This document shows positions 1 through 9,207 of a stretch of DNA of 64,000 nt, one piece after another. The DNA comes from Deferribacteres bacterium. GTDB taxonomy: Bacteria; Chrysiogenota; Deferribacteres; Deferribacterales; Geovibrionaceae. Under the pieces are notes generated by a model that searched no databases, had not been told where the DNA came from, and worked only from the letters and a program-made list of their open reading frames with translations. The DNA is taken from positions 310,001-374,000 of the forward strand of contig JAEWZN010000003.1 in assembly GCA_023395255.1 (NCBI GenBank), in the 5' to 3' direction. Position 1 is the first letter of the stretch. The number at the start of each line of letters is the position of its first letter. The translations under genes were made by a program, and so were the position numbers.

Positions 1-1
1 A

Positions 2-2089
2 GTCACGGAGCTCACCTTCCGTCTGCATGAAAAACCCGATTTTGACAGCCTCGTTGTTGCTTATTTCGATGATATAGTCAAGTCAGCTCAGGCTGTGCAG
101 AGGGTTCTGCCTTCCGCACCTTCCGGCATTGAGATAATGGATAAATCACTCCTCAACCTTGCCAGAGAATCAGATGCGAAGCTCAAAGAAGCCATACCCG
201 AAGGGGTGGACAACGTTCTGATGATTGAGTACGACGGTTATGACAGGGAAGAGGTGCGCAGACTGGCCGAACAGGCCATGGCTGATATTAAGGATCTCTC
301 CTCGTCTGCCTCCGTGGCGGCATCGGAAGAGGAGGCCGCGAAGTTCTGGGCTGTGCGCAAGGCGGCTGTGCCTATACTCTATAAGCTTAAAGGGCGCAAG
401 AAGATCCTCGCCCTCATTGAGGACGCAGCAGTGCCTACGGACAGGCTGGTGGATTATTTCAAAGGTCTGTACGCCATACTGAGAGGCCACAGGGCGGAGT
501 TTGTTATTTACGGGCATATAGCAAAGGGGCTTCTCCACACCAGACCGCTCCTTGACCTGAAAGACCCGCATGATATAGAGATGCTGAAAATCCTTGCAGA
601 TGATGTGTTTAAGCTTGTGAACTTCCTTGGCGGAGTTGTAAGCGGTGAGCACGGAGACGGCAGACTGAGAAGCGCATATATCAAAGAGCAGTATAAGGAT
701 ATTTACCCGCTTTTCCTTGAAACAAAAGCGGCTTTTGATGTTGAGGATCTCCTCAACCCCGATATAAAAACCGTCTGTGACGATGAGCAGATGATGAAAT
801 TCCTCCGCTTCGGTTCCGACTACCGCAGTACGGACTTAAGCGGAAAGCACCTTGTATGGAACGAAGGCTTCACTGACGAAGCTGAGAAATGCCACGGCTG
901 TTCAAAGTGCACAACTGTTACCTCCGCAACAAGGATGTGTCCGGTTTATAAAGCCACAAGGGACGAAACCGCCGCCCCGAAGGCGAAGGCGAATGTTCTC
1001 CGCGCGCTTATAAGCGGCACTATTGACAGTGATTCCCTGTACGAGGAGGCTTTCCAGAACGTTATCAACAAATGCGTAAACTGCGGAAGCTGCGTGATGG
1101 AATGTCCGTCCAATGTCAATATTCCCAAACTCGCCATTGAAGCAAAGGCGATGTATGTTAAAAAGTACGGCGCGGGGCTTGATAATAAAATAGTCTCTAA
1201 CTGTGACCTTCTCGGAAAATATACCCACAAGATAAGCCCGCTGATCACAAAGGCGATGAAGCTCAAGCTCAACCGCAAGGTTGTGGAAGTTATGACCGGG
1301 GTCACCGCTGAGCGTCCTTTTGTGGGATTTGAGGGCAAATCGCTCTTCGAGAGGGCAAAGAGCCGCGTTTTCCGTAAAAAAGGCGAGCTTAAGGTTGTCT
1401 ATTTTGCAGGATGCTACGCCAGCTATATCAACCCCGGACTGGGTATGGCCACAATGGATGTGCTGGAGCACATAGGCTGTGAAGTTATTCTGCCGGAGCA
1501 GTTCTGCTGCGGTATCCCCTTTCTTTCAAAAGGGATGACCGAGGATGCGAAGCTAAGGGTTAAGAAGAACCTCGCAAGCTGGGGCAAGGCAATGGAAGAG
1601 GCGGACTATGTTGTGGTTTCATGCTCTTCCTGCGGGCTGTCGCTCCTTAAGGAATGGAAGTTTCTCATGAGCGATTCTCAGGTGGAGGCGGTGAGCAAAA
1701 AGCTCATCCATGTTACCGCTCTTGTGAATCAGCGCAGAAACCGGCTGAGAGTAAAAGAGAAAAATCTGAAACTTTCCTATCATAAATCATGTCATATGAA
1801 AGTGCAGGCAGACAACAACTGCTCTGTGGAGATGCTTGCCTCCCTTCCCGGAGTTAAGGTGACAGACCTTAACAGCAACTGCTGCGGAATGGCGGGAAGC
1901 TGGGGGATGAAGGTGGACAACTTTGAGCTCAGCACAAAGATTGGCAAGCCGATGCTGGACAAGCTTAACGAATCCGAGGCCGATTACGGCGTGACGGACT
2001 GCCCCACCTGCACAATCCAGATGCAGCATCTGGGCAGTAAAACAGTAAAACACCCGGTTGAGGTGCTTAAGGAATGTTTGGAAGACTGA
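2..2089 (+). CDS. D-lactate-dehydrogenase-type FAD/Fe-S oxidoreductase, 5' end outside window
   Basis: The frame is open from base 2, so the N-terminal FAD-binding domain lies upstream and 695 residues remain; the GTG at 95 is not the real start. The first part is an FAD-linked oxidase C-terminal domain with the typical SGEHGDG motif. Two ferredoxin-type clusters follow (CHGCSKC...CP and CVNCGSCVMECP), then two cysteine-rich CCG domains (FAGC...CCG and HKSC...CCG). This order is known from membrane-associated D-lactate and related D-2-hydroxyacid dehydrogenases of the Dld-II/GlcD-GlcF type, which feed electrons to quinone. The exact substrate cannot be read from the sequence. The stop overlaps the next gene by 16 bases, so the two are translationally close. 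Confidence 0.85.
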   Translation, partial: VTELTFRLHEKPDFDSLVVAYFDDIVKSAQAVQRVLPSAPSGIEIMDKSLLNLARESDAKLKEAIPEGVDNVLMIEYDGYDREEVRRLAEQAMADIKDLSSSASVAASEEEAAKFWAVRKAAVPILYKLKGRKKILALIEDAAVPTDRLVDYFKGLYAILRGHRAEFVIYGHIAKGLLHTRPLLDLKDPHDIEMLKILADDVFKLVNFLGGVVSGEHGDGRLRSAYIKEQYKDIYPLFLETKAAFDVEDLLNPDIKTVCDDEQMMKFLRFGSDYRSTDLSGKHLVWNEGFTDEAEKCHGCSKCTTVTSATRMCPVYKATRDETAAPKAKANVLRALISGTIDSDSLYEEAFQNVINKCVNCGSCVMECPSNVNIPKLAIEAKAMYVKKYGAGLDNKIVSNCDLLGKYTHKISPLITKAMKLKLNRKVVEVMTGVTAERPFVGFEGKSLFERAKSRVFRKKGELKVVYFAGCYASYINPGLGMATMDVLEHIGCEVILPEQFCCGIPFLSKGMTEDAKLRVKKNLASWGKAMEEADYVVVSCSSCGLSLLKEWKFLMSDSQVEAVSKKLIHVTALVNQRRNRLRVKEKNLKLSYHKSCHMKVQADNNCSVEMLASLPGVKVTDLNSNCCGMAGSWGMKVDNFELSTKIGKPMLDKLNESEADYGVTDCPTCTIQMQHLGSKTVKHPVEVLKECLED

Positions 2090-3282
2090 CAGCCTTTCTG
2101 CTTGTAAGTGTGCTCGCCTTTGGCTCCGCTGGTGCGGATGAAGGGGACTACCTTATGGGTCTGAACGCATATAAGGACGGACTGAACAGCGTTGCCAGAA
2201 TGGGCTTTGAGGCTTATCTGGCCGATTCTCCTGATCAGGCTAACAGGCATTACGCAGAGTATCTCATGTACCGCATCCTCCTTGAAGATGGGGACACGGA
2301 CGGGGCGTACTCATATTTTGCCAAAATTGAGAGTGTGGCTGATTCCCGCTTCGACCAGAATGTGATCAAAGGGGATAAGATGCGCTTTTTGATCCGCAGG
2401 GACTGTGCAGAGGCGAGAAAAGAGCTTATTTCCGGCACATCCGCCGCAGGTGCTGCGGTTTATACCGAATCATCCTGCCCGATGGATTCCGCCGCTGCCA
2501 AGGCTGTTGCATCCGCATCAAACGATTCCAAGGTGCTCCTTGCCGCCGCAGGGAAATCTCAGGGCGACCCGAAAGCCGCTGAGGCTCTCTTCTCAGGCAT
2601 TAATCCCAAAAACCTCACCGCCGAGCAGGCAAAATATTTCGGAGTTCTCTTCTATAAAAACGGCAACTATGACTATTTCTGGAAGGTTTACGGAGTTTAT
2701 AAGGATGCGGACATGGTTAATCTCGCTCTGGACAGGCTCTGGAATATCAAGGACTACAAATCATATATAACAAGCTTTGAGGCAAACCGCAAAAGCTACG
2801 GCCTTGAATCCGCAGCCTTCTGCCGTGCCATTGAGTCATACAAGCAGACCGGAGCGGATTTTGACTGTGCGCTTCTGGACGGGTGCATCAAGGAGAAAAA
2901 CGCTGATTTTGCCAAAACAAAGACAGCATGCCTTATCAAATCAGGCAAAACCCCCCTTGATGCAGATGTGGATGCTTTCGGTTCGGCAGTGCGCGGCGTA
3001 TGCGAATATGTGCCTTATATGATAGATAAAAACCTGTATGACGGCAAATCCTTCGGTGAGTTTGCCGCCTGCTCCAATAAGTTTGATATAGCTGAGCTTC
3101 TTTACCGTAAAAAAAGGTTCGGCCGCCTTCTGGAAGTCGCCTCCAAAGGTACTGATGACCGTGATTACTATTACGCAGCCCTTGCACACATAGGGATGGG
3201 GGACAGAAGTAAGGCATCCGCCGCAGCTCAGAAAATAAAAAGTGCCGAACTTAAGGCTTATTTAAGCGGGCAGATAAAATGA
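2074..3282 (+). CDS. exported protein with TPR-like helical repeats, unknown function
   Basis: 402 residues starting with a Sec signal peptide (MFGRLTAFLLVSVLAFGSAGA, cleavage near residue 21). The mature part is helical and rich in Ala, Tyr and Lys, with repeated short helix pairs (for example NAYKDGLNSVARMGFEAYL and AKYFGVLFYKNGNYDYFWKV) that resemble degenerate tetratricopeptide units. Six or more cysteines in the second half could form periplasmic disulfides. The ATG lies inside the end of the upstream oxidoreductase gene behind AAGGA, and the stop overlaps the next TPR-like gene by four bases, so the three form one transcription unit. I do not recognise a named family. Periplasmic scaffold or assembly factor is the most that can be inferred. 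Confidence 0.7.
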   Translation: MFGRLTAFLLVSVLAFGSAGADEGDYLMGLNAYKDGLNSVARMGFEAYLADSPDQANRHYAEYLMYRILLEDGDTDGAYSYFAKIESVADSRFDQNVIKGDKMRFLIRRDCAEARKELISGTSAAGAAVYTESSCPMDSAAAKAVASASNDSKVLLAAAGKSQGDPKAAEALFSGINPKNLTAEQAKYFGVLFYKNGNYDYFWKVYGVYKDADMVNLALDRLWNIKDYKSYITSFEANRKSYGLESAAFCRAIESYKQTGADFDCALLDGCIKEKNADFAKTKTACLIKSGKTPLDADVDAFGSAVRGVCEYVPYMIDKNLYDGKSFGEFAACSNKFDIAELLYRKKRFGRLLEVASKGTDDRDYYYAALAHIGMGDRSKASAAAQKIKSAELKAYLSGQIK

Positions 3283-4001
3283 AAAAATTTCTCATAGGCT
3301 TCGTGCTGATTTCAGTCTTTTTCGGTGCTCTGCTTTATAACTATTTGTCTGATGAGAGTCATGCTTTGTATAACGAAGCGGTAAAGCTTTATGAACAGAA
3401 GAAATATTTTGAGGCTCACGAAAAAGTAAAGGAAGCAATGGATAAAAATATCCTCAACCGGAAAGCTATTCTGCTTAAGGCAAAGCTTTACGACATAGTA
3501 GCCGGAGAGGAGAACTACAGGGAAGCTTCACGCCTTTATGAAGAGGCTGTTAACCTCGCCATGCAGGGCAACTCCGATCAGGCGAGGGTGAATATTGTCC
3601 GCGCCCTTGAACTTCTGGACAGGGTTCCTTCCACTGCTCCATCCAGAGAGAATGCGGACAGGCTTATTGAACGCATATCCCGTGATGCGGAGCCGCTTCT
3701 GAATAAGGCTCCGGACGTTGCATACCGCAGGGCGAAAAGCTTTTACGAACAGGGCAACTACAGAAGAGCTTTTGAAAGCTTCAACCGTTTGTCAGCTCTC
3801 TCCCCCGAAGGCAAGGCGATGAGAAGCTCCGCTGCATACAAGGCGGGCATGGATGTCTACATCAGCCTGAGAGACCTGCCGGATGTTTCTAATGCGGAAC
3901 TGTACGACGCTATCTACTGGTTCGAGCAGGTGGAATCCGGACAGCCTGAATACACGGATGCGGCAGAAAAACTGGGCGAACTCAGGGCAAGGCTTAATTA
4001 A
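3279..4001 (+). CDS. membrane-anchored TPR-like protein, unknown function
   Basis: 240 residues. An N-terminal hydrophobic segment (about residues 3-23, FLIGFVLISVFFGALLYNYL) acts as an uncleaved anchor or signal, followed by TPR-like helices (ALYNEAVKLYEQKKYFEAHEK; RAKSFYEQGNYRRAFESF). Charged and alanine-rich helices fill the rest. The ATG overlaps the stop of the preceding exported TPR-like gene (ATGA), so both probably act together at the inner membrane or in the periplasm as protein-protein interaction modules. No catalytic motif is visible and no function is assigned. The next gene, hldE, begins 63 bases downstream and may have its own promoter. Confidence 0.7.
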   Translation: MKKFLIGFVLISVFFGALLYNYLSDESHALYNEAVKLYEQKKYFEAHEKVKEAMDKNILNRKAILLKAKLYDIVAGEENYREASRLYEEAVNLAMQGNSDQARVNIVRALELLDRVPSTAPSRENADRLIERISRDAEPLLNKAPDVAYRRAKSFYEQGNYRRAFESFNRLSALSPEGKAMRSSAAYKAGMDVYISLRDLPDVSNAELYDAIYWFEQVESGQPEYTDAAEKLGELRARLN

Positions 4002-4064
4002 TTCCGTTGCGTACGCACGTTAAAAAATGCTAAAAACACGTCAGATTTCTTTGAGGTAATCTTC

Positions 4065-5459
4065 ATGTCAAACTATGACTTTACAGGCACTAAAGTCCTC
4101 GTAGTAGGGGATGTTATGCTTGATAAATATTATTTCGGCTCTGTTCGCAGAATTTCACCGGAGGCTCCGGTTCCCGTTGTGAGGGTGAAGGACACCAAGC
4201 TCACTCTGGGGGGCGCGGGGAATGTTCTCAGCAATATAACCCATCTGGGGGCTAAAGGTGTTATGCTTTCAGCCTGCGGCAGGGATGATAATGCCGTTAC
4301 CCTGAAAGGGCTTCTGGGTGAGCTGGGTGCTGAGTGCTGCTTTGTTGAACGTGAGCTTCCCACAGTGACAAAGCTCCGTGTTATCGGTGAAAAACAGCAG
4401 GTGGTCAGGCTGGACTTTGAAGAGATTGTTCCGGTCAGCCTCAGTGATGAATATAAGAATTTTATAGATAAGGCCGCCGCGGAATGCGGAACTGTGGTTC
4501 TCTCCGACTACGGGAAAGGGATCTGCACCGATGAAGTCTGCCGGTATGTGATCGAAAAAGCCGCAGAATACGGCAAAAAGGTTATAGTTGACCCCAAAGG
4601 GCATGACTGGAGCAGGTACAAAGGCGCGGACATTGTTACGCCCAACGTCAACGAGCTTGCCGAAGCGGCAGGCAGGAGCGTTGAAAATGCTGATGATGAA
4701 ATCACCGCCGCCGCACGGGAAATTCTGGCAGAATACGGCATTAAGTGTCTTCTCGTAACCCGCTCCCACAAGGGGATGAGTATTGTCACCCCTGAAAGCG
4801 TGAAGCATATCCCCACCGAGGCGAAAGAGGTTTTCGATGTCTCCGGCGCCGGGGACACTGTCGTCGCAACTCTGGCGGTGTCTCTGGCGAAGGGTTATGA
4901 AATGGAGGCCGCATCATGCACAGCCAACAAAGCCGCCGGAATAGTAGTGAGCAAAATAGGCACTGCGCCTGTTTATATAAATGAGCTTAATGATGAAGGC
5001 AGCAGCCACGCGGCAACATCGCTTGATGCCATGCTGCGCATAGCTGAAAACCTGAAAAGAGCGGGCAAAACCATAGTGTTCACCAACGGATGCTTTGATA
5101 TACTTCATAAAGGGCATGTCACATACCTGAGAGAGGCGAAAAAGCTTGGGGATGTTCTTATTCTGGGCCTGAATACGGATGATTCCGTCCGCAGACTCAA
5201 AGGTGCGTCAAGACCAGTCAACTCAGAGGATGACAGGGCGGAGGTTCTCTGCTCACTGGAATCAGTGGACTATGTTGTTAAGTTCGGTGAGGACACACCT
5301 CTCGAACTGATAAGCAAAATACGCCCCGACATACTTGTTAAGGGTGCAGACTATAAAATAGAAGATGTCATCGGCCGTGAACACGCCGGGAAAACAGTCC
5401 TCATCAGCTTCGTTAACGGGTATTCGACAACGTCAATACTGGAGAAGAGTAAAAGATAA
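4065..5459 (+). CDS. hldE: bifunctional heptose-7-phosphate kinase / heptose-1-phosphate adenylyltransferase
   Basis: 464 residues, normal length for the fused enzyme of ADP-heptose synthesis in the LPS inner core. Residues 1 to about 320 are a PfkB/ribokinase-type kinase with the anion-hole motif DVSGAGDTVVATLA. Residues about 335-464 are a nucleotidyltransferase domain with TNGCFDILHKGHVTYL, which carries the HxGH-type signature. The ATG follows GAGGTAA at suitable spacing. hldD lies downstream and supplies the next step but one, so heptose synthesis is nearly complete here; a GmhB phosphatase and GmhA isomerase are not in the window. An R1 repeat begins directly after the stop codon. Confidence 0.95.
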   Translation: MSNYDFTGTKVLVVGDVMLDKYYFGSVRRISPEAPVPVVRVKDTKLTLGGAGNVLSNITHLGAKGVMLSACGRDDNAVTLKGLLGELGAECCFVERELPTVTKLRVIGEKQQVVRLDFEEIVPVSLSDEYKNFIDKAAAECGTVVLSDYGKGICTDEVCRYVIEKAAEYGKKVIVDPKGHDWSRYKGADIVTPNVNELAEAAGRSVENADDEITAAAREILAEYGIKCLLVTRSHKGMSIVTPESVKHIPTEAKEVFDVSGAGDTVVATLAVSLAKGYEMEAASCTANKAAGIVVSKIGTAPVYINELNDEGSSHAATSLDAMLRIAENLKRAGKTIVFTNGCFDILHKGHVTYLREAKKLGDVLILGLNTDDSVRRLKGASRPVNSEDDRAEVLCSLESVDYVVKFGEDTPLELISKIRPDILVKGADYKIEDVIGREHAGKTVLISFVNGYSTTSILEKSKR

Positions 5460-5601
5460 CAGTTCCATGGAAGGAACTGCGCCGTGCGGAGCAAAACCGC
5501 CGTTTTGATTTCGGCGGTTTCTGTACCAAGCTTGCTGAAAAGCCTTGTTTTACAAGGCGCGAGCGTGTGCTGAAATTCCACAGGATGTAGGAATTGCAGC
5601 T
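5460..5601 (+). repeat. R1 dispersed element, copy a (variant stems)
   Basis: The element begins at the base after the hldE stop. Hairpin 1 is CAGTTCC/GGAACTG around ATGGAA (5460-5479), followed by the conserved CGCCGTGCGGAGC. An extra hairpin AAACCGCC/GGCGGTTT follows, then hairpin 2 GCCTTGT/ACAAGGC with loop TT(T), the conserved GCGAGCGTGT, and hairpin 3 GCTGAAATTCC/GGAATTGCAGC around ACAGGATGTA (5580-5589). Loops and linkers match other R1 copies (27549-27643, 59115-59219, 59256-59360, 61039-61142) while all three stems differ. Confidence 0.75.
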
Positions 5602-5610
5602 ATTAAGACA

Positions 5611-5722
5611 GACTGCTTCGTCGTTTTTCTCCTCGCAGTGACTCATATGAGCGTCATTGCGAACCCTGAAAGGGTGAAGTGTCACTTCCCCCTTTAGAAA
5701 AGGGGGACAGAGGGGGATTTGA
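5611..5722. repeat. R2 palindromic repeat plus R3 CCCCCTTT/AAAGGGGG repeat
   Basis: 5611-5680 holds an R2 copy (GACTGCTTCGTCG...CTCCTCGCAGTGAC, then GTCATTGCGAACCCTGAAAGGG), the same MITE-like sequence seen at 27371-27453, 58987-59110 and 61143-61256. 5683-5722 is an R3 unit (CTTCCCCCTTT...AAAGGGGGACAGAGGGGGATT), seen again at 59365-59402. Together with R1 these fill the 330-base gap between hldE and hldD; no gene is visible in it. Confidence 0.7.
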
Positions 5723-5789
5723 GAAGCATGCGGAACAGTTTTTCACCGGACGCAGGAATTTCGGTTAGTTAAAAAGGAAGGTGTTTATT

Positions 5790-6731
5790 ATGATAGTTGT
5801 AACAGGCGGAGCAGGATTTATCGGGAGCAACATAGTAAAAGGGCTTAACGATATGGGTGAGGACAATATCATTATTGTTGACAGTCTGGATAACCCCGCG
5901 AAGCACCTGAACCTGAATAAGCTTAAATACAATGATTTTATAGATAAACGAGATTTTCTCTCCGTTCTCAGAGAGGACAGGTTTTTCATAAAAGTATTTT
6001 TCCATGAAGGCGCATGCTCCAACACAATGGAGACAGACGGCAGATACATGATGCAGAACAACTACGAGTACAGCAAGGAGCTTCTGCATTACAGCATGGA
6101 GCGCGGCGCAAGGTTCATTTACGCCTCTTCCGCATCTGTCTACGGCAACGGTGATGAGGGGTTTGCGGAGAAGCCCGAATGCGAGTACCCGCTGAATGTT
6201 TATGCTTTCTCAAAATTTTCGTTTGATAACTATTTCCGCAATATAAAGAATGTCGGCACTCAGGTTGCTGGTCTCCGCTATTTTAATGTTTACGGCCCGC
6301 AGGAAAATCATAAGGGGAAAATGGCTTCCGTGGCTTTCCATTTCTTTAATCAGCATAAGGAAGGCGCTAAGGTCAGGCTTTTTGAAGGGAGCGAGGAGTT
6401 CCGCAGGGATTTTATTCATGTAAACGATGTTGTAGCGGTGAATATGTTCCTTTATGAGAACCCCGGTGTTTCAGGCATTTTTAACTGCGGCACAGGGAAG
6501 GCCAGAAGTTTTGCTGATATAGCGGAAGTTTTCAAGGCAAGGTATGGCAAAAAATTTGAATCGGAGATAATTCCGTTCCCCGAACAGCTTAAAGGAAAAT
6601 ATCAGAAATATACCCAGGCCGATCTCACTAACCTGAGGAAAGCCGGATATGCGGCTGAGTTTCTCTCGCTGGAGCAGGGGGTAGGCGCTTATCTTGATGT
6701 TCTGGAAAAGACAGGCGGTTACATAAAATAG
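5790..6731 (+). CDS. hldD: ADP-L-glycero-D-manno-heptose 6-epimerase
   Basis: 313 residues from the ATG at 5790, which has AAGGAAGG eight bases upstream; the GTG at 5781 overlaps that ribosome-binding site and is rejected. This is a short-chain dehydrogenase/epimerase: N-terminal NAD(P)-binding motif VVTGGAGFIGSN, SSASVYG, and the catalytic YAFSKFSFDNY (YxxxK). The product converts ADP-D,D-heptose to ADP-L,D-heptose in the cytoplasm for LPS core assembly. It follows hldE and precedes a GT9 glycosyltransferase by three bases, so the genes probably form an LPS-core operon. Confidence 0.93.
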   Translation: MIVVTGGAGFIGSNIVKGLNDMGEDNIIIVDSLDNPAKHLNLNKLKYNDFIDKRDFLSVLREDRFFIKVFFHEGACSNTMETDGRYMMQNNYEYSKELLHYSMERGARFIYASSASVYGNGDEGFAEKPECEYPLNVYAFSKFSFDNYFRNIKNVGTQVAGLRYFNVYGPQENHKGKMASVAFHFFNQHKEGAKVRLFEGSEEFRRDFIHVNDVVAVNMFLYENPGVSGIFNCGTGKARSFADIAEVFKARYGKKFESEIIPFPEQLKGKYQKYTQADLTNLRKAGYAAEFLSLEQGVGAYLDVLEKTGGYIK

Positions 6732-6734
6732 TTT

Positions 6735-7790
6735 ATGAAACACCTCCGTACAGGTTCCCTGATCCGCAATACTGACAAATATGCAGGTCCGGTTCTGCTT
6801 TATGCCAAATCACTTTTCAGAAGGAAGAAAACCTTACAGGGTGAAGTCCGCAGGGCTGCCTTTCTTAAAACCGCCGCAATAGGGGACACTGTTCTTATAT
6901 CCGCAATTGTCCGTGATTTCAGAACAACTTACCCTGATGCTGAGCTTGTTTTTGTCTGCGGGGCGGATAACGCTTCCATAGTAAAAATGTTTATGCCCTC
7001 TGACAGGGTCATTATTATAAACCATAAAAGCCCGGTGAACGCCGCAAAGACGGTGAAAGGGCTGGGGCATTTCGATTTTGTTCTGGATTTCGGTTCATGG
7101 CCGCGTTTTGATGCGTTTATTGCCTCATGCTTCGATTCCTCTTTTACCGCAGGCTTTAATACCGAAAACCAGCACAGGCATTACTGCTATGATATGCCTG
7201 TGAAGCATTCGCAGAATGTTCATGAGCTTGACAATTACCGGAGTCTGGCCTTCGCAGCGGGGATAGCCACAGGCTCAAAGCCGCATATAGATTTCCCTGA
7301 AACGGAAGCGAAGGATAAATCCGTAGTTTTTCATATGTTTTCCGGCGGCAGACGCTGGTATCTTAAGGAGTGGCCGCGGGAAAGGTGGCTTGAGCTTGCC
7401 GGAAGGCTGACAGCAAAAGGCTGTGAGATAACCGTCACGGGCTCAAAGGCTGATTTTGAACGTGCGGAAGGGTTCGCTTCCGCCTCAGGCGCTGTGAATG
7501 CTGCCGGGTGTTCTCTGGCGGAGACTGCACGTCTGCTTAAATCTTCTTCACTTGTAATCAGTGTAAATACAGGCATAGTGCACCTTGCATCCGCTCTTGG
7601 GTGCTCTGTGGTGGACATATGCGGTGCTGTCCGTCCGGAAAGATGGGGCGCTGCGGGCGAAAATTCCGTTTCGCTTGCGTGTGCGGAGCCCTATATAAGC
7701 CTCGGATTTGAGGAGAAAGAGGGCAGACCTATGGATGAAATATCAGTGAACTCAGTCTTCAAGGCCGCAGGGAGGTTTATTAAACTATGA
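6735..7790 (+). CDS. glycosyltransferase family 9 (heptosyltransferase-like)
   Basis: 351 residues. The N-terminal half has the GT9 acceptor-site pattern AIGDTVLISAIVRDFRTTYP, and the C-terminal half has the ADP-heptose-binding signature SVNTGIVHLASALGC. In that signature the usual Asp before T/SG is Asn, a small deviation. Family members move L-glycero-D-manno-heptose onto lipid A-Kdo or inner-core heptose at the cytoplasmic face of the inner membrane. Its place just after hldD and its four-base overlap with the downstream sugar-phosphate transferase support a role in surface polysaccharide. The acceptor (heptosyltransferase I, II or other) is not resolved. Confidence 0.85.
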   Translation: MKHLRTGSLIRNTDKYAGPVLLYAKSLFRRKKTLQGEVRRAAFLKTAAIGDTVLISAIVRDFRTTYPDAELVFVCGADNASIVKMFMPSDRVIIINHKSPVNAAKTVKGLGHFDFVLDFGSWPRFDAFIASCFDSSFTAGFNTENQHRHYCYDMPVKHSQNVHELDNYRSLAFAAGIATGSKPHIDFPETEAKDKSVVFHMFSGGRRWYLKEWPRERWLELAGRLTAKGCEITVTGSKADFERAEGFASASGAVNAAGCSLAETARLLKSSSLVISVNTGIVHLASALGCSVVDICGAVRPERWGAAGENSVSLACAEPYISLGFEEKEGRPMDEISVNSVFKAAGRFIKL

Positions 7791-9205
7791 GATGGACTTT
7801 TGCGCCCGCTGTCATGCTCATTGACCTGCTCACTTATTACATCACCCTCGAAGCTGCGGTAATATCCAGAAATATAGTCGATATTCTCTTCCCTGAGGTC
7901 ACAAGATTCGGCTTCTCCTTCATGTATTTTGCGGGCTTCTGGTGGATGCCTGTTATAGTTATTTCCGTGATTGCCTACAAAGGGCTGTATACCAGAAGAC
8001 TAACCACTTTCGATGAAACCAGAGGGCTGATAAGCGCAGTCGTGTTCAGCCTTGTACTTATATTTGCCATAGTTTCTGTAGGTAAAATGACAGATATGGT
8101 CTCGCGGCTTACCCTTGTATTCATGTGTTTTTACGGTATTTTCCTTTTCCCTCTGGTGCGGAGAATAGGCAAAAGATTCCTTTTTTCAATGGGTCTGGGC
8201 ACTGAAAAAATAATCATAGCAGGCACAGGGGAATCCGCTTCCGAGGCAGCAGCCGCGCTTCTGGCTGAAAAAGGGTACGGCTATGAGCTTAAAGGCTTTT
8301 ACCCTGTAAGCGGCAGCAGCACGGACACTGTGAAGGTCAGAAATGCTGCCTACCCTGTTCTTGGCGGTGATATAGAAAAACTACTGGATGATGTTTCTGC
8401 GGTTGTCTTCGTTGAAGATGAGATGAGCCATGATGAAATAACCTCCCTGACCACCAGCGTAAGGCGGAGAGTGGGCAAGATAATAACCGTGCCGGAACCC
8501 GGAAGGGCGGCGATGATGAACAGTGAGTTCCATTACCTTTTTAATAACAAGCTTTTTGTGCTGAAATCAAAAAACAATCTGGCCTCAACAGCCAACAAGA
8601 TAGCAAAACGGGCTTTCGATATAGCATTTACCCTCCTTGTGCTCCCCTTTGCAGGGCTTATAATAATAACTGCGGCAATTGCCATCCGTCTTGAATCCAA
8701 GGGTTCGCCTTTCTACAGCCACAAGCGCATAGGGAGGGGCGGAAAACTTATTGGAGTCCTTAAGATGCGTTCAATGTATAAGGATGCCGATGTCCGTCTG
8801 AAAGAGATTCTGGAAAGCGACCCTGCAAAGCGGGCTGAGTGGGAAGCCTCATTCAAGCTTAAGGATGACCCCAGAGTTACAAAAGTGGGCAGATTCATAA
8901 GAAAAACATCCATAGACGAAATGCCCCAGTTCATCAACGTACTGAAAGGGGATATGAGCGTGGTGGGGCCAAGGCCTATCATAAAGACGGAGCTGGATGA
9001 ATATTACGGCAAAGACGGCGAATACTACTGCATGGTACGGCCGGGGATTACAGGCCTGTGGCAGGTCAGCGGAAGGAGCGACACCGACTACCCCTTCCGT
9101 GTGGGGCTTGACAGCTGGTATGTTATAAACTGGAGCATATGGCTTGATATAATGATAATTTTAAAAACAGTGAAGGCAGTGATTAAAAAAGAAGGAGCAT
9201 ATTAG
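7787..9205 (+). CDS. polyprenyl-phosphate sugar-1-phosphate transferase (WbaP/exopolysaccharide type)
   Basis: 472 residues. About four transmembrane segments lie in the first 130 residues, then a Rossmann-like region with GTGESASEAAAALL, then another hydrophobic helix (FDIAFTLLVLPFAGLIIITA), and the C-terminal bacterial sugar transferase domain with MRSMYKDAD, DDPRVTKVGRFIRKTSIDE and KGDMSVVGPRP. This family transfers a hexose-1-phosphate from a UDP-sugar to undecaprenyl phosphate, the first step of O-antigen, capsule or exopolysaccharide units. The ATG overlaps the GT9 gene (ATGA). The sugar donor cannot be told from the sequence. No flippase or polymerase gene is adjacent. Confidence 0.88.
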   Translation: MRWTFAPAVMLIDLLTYYITLEAAVISRNIVDILFPEVTRFGFSFMYFAGFWWMPVIVISVIAYKGLYTRRLTTFDETRGLISAVVFSLVLIFAIVSVGKMTDMVSRLTLVFMCFYGIFLFPLVRRIGKRFLFSMGLGTEKIIIAGTGESASEAAAALLAEKGYGYELKGFYPVSGSSTDTVKVRNAAYPVLGGDIEKLLDDVSAVVFVEDEMSHDEITSLTTSVRRRVGKIITVPEPGRAAMMNSEFHYLFNNKLFVLKSKNNLASTANKIAKRAFDIAFTLLVLPFAGLIIITAAIAIRLESKGSPFYSHKRIGRGGKLIGVLKMRSMYKDADVRLKEILESDPAKRAEWEASFKLKDDPRVTKVGRFIRKTSIDEMPQFINVLKGDMSVVGPRPIIKTELDEYYGKDGEYYCMVRPGITGLWQVSGRSDTDYPFRVGLDSWYVINWSIWLDIMIILKTVKAVIKKEGAY

Positions 9206-9207
9206 TT

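Noticed and set aside
902..1471. Long minus-strand open frames inside the oxidoreductase gene
   Set aside because: Shadow frames of a clear coding region with conserved Fe-S motifs.
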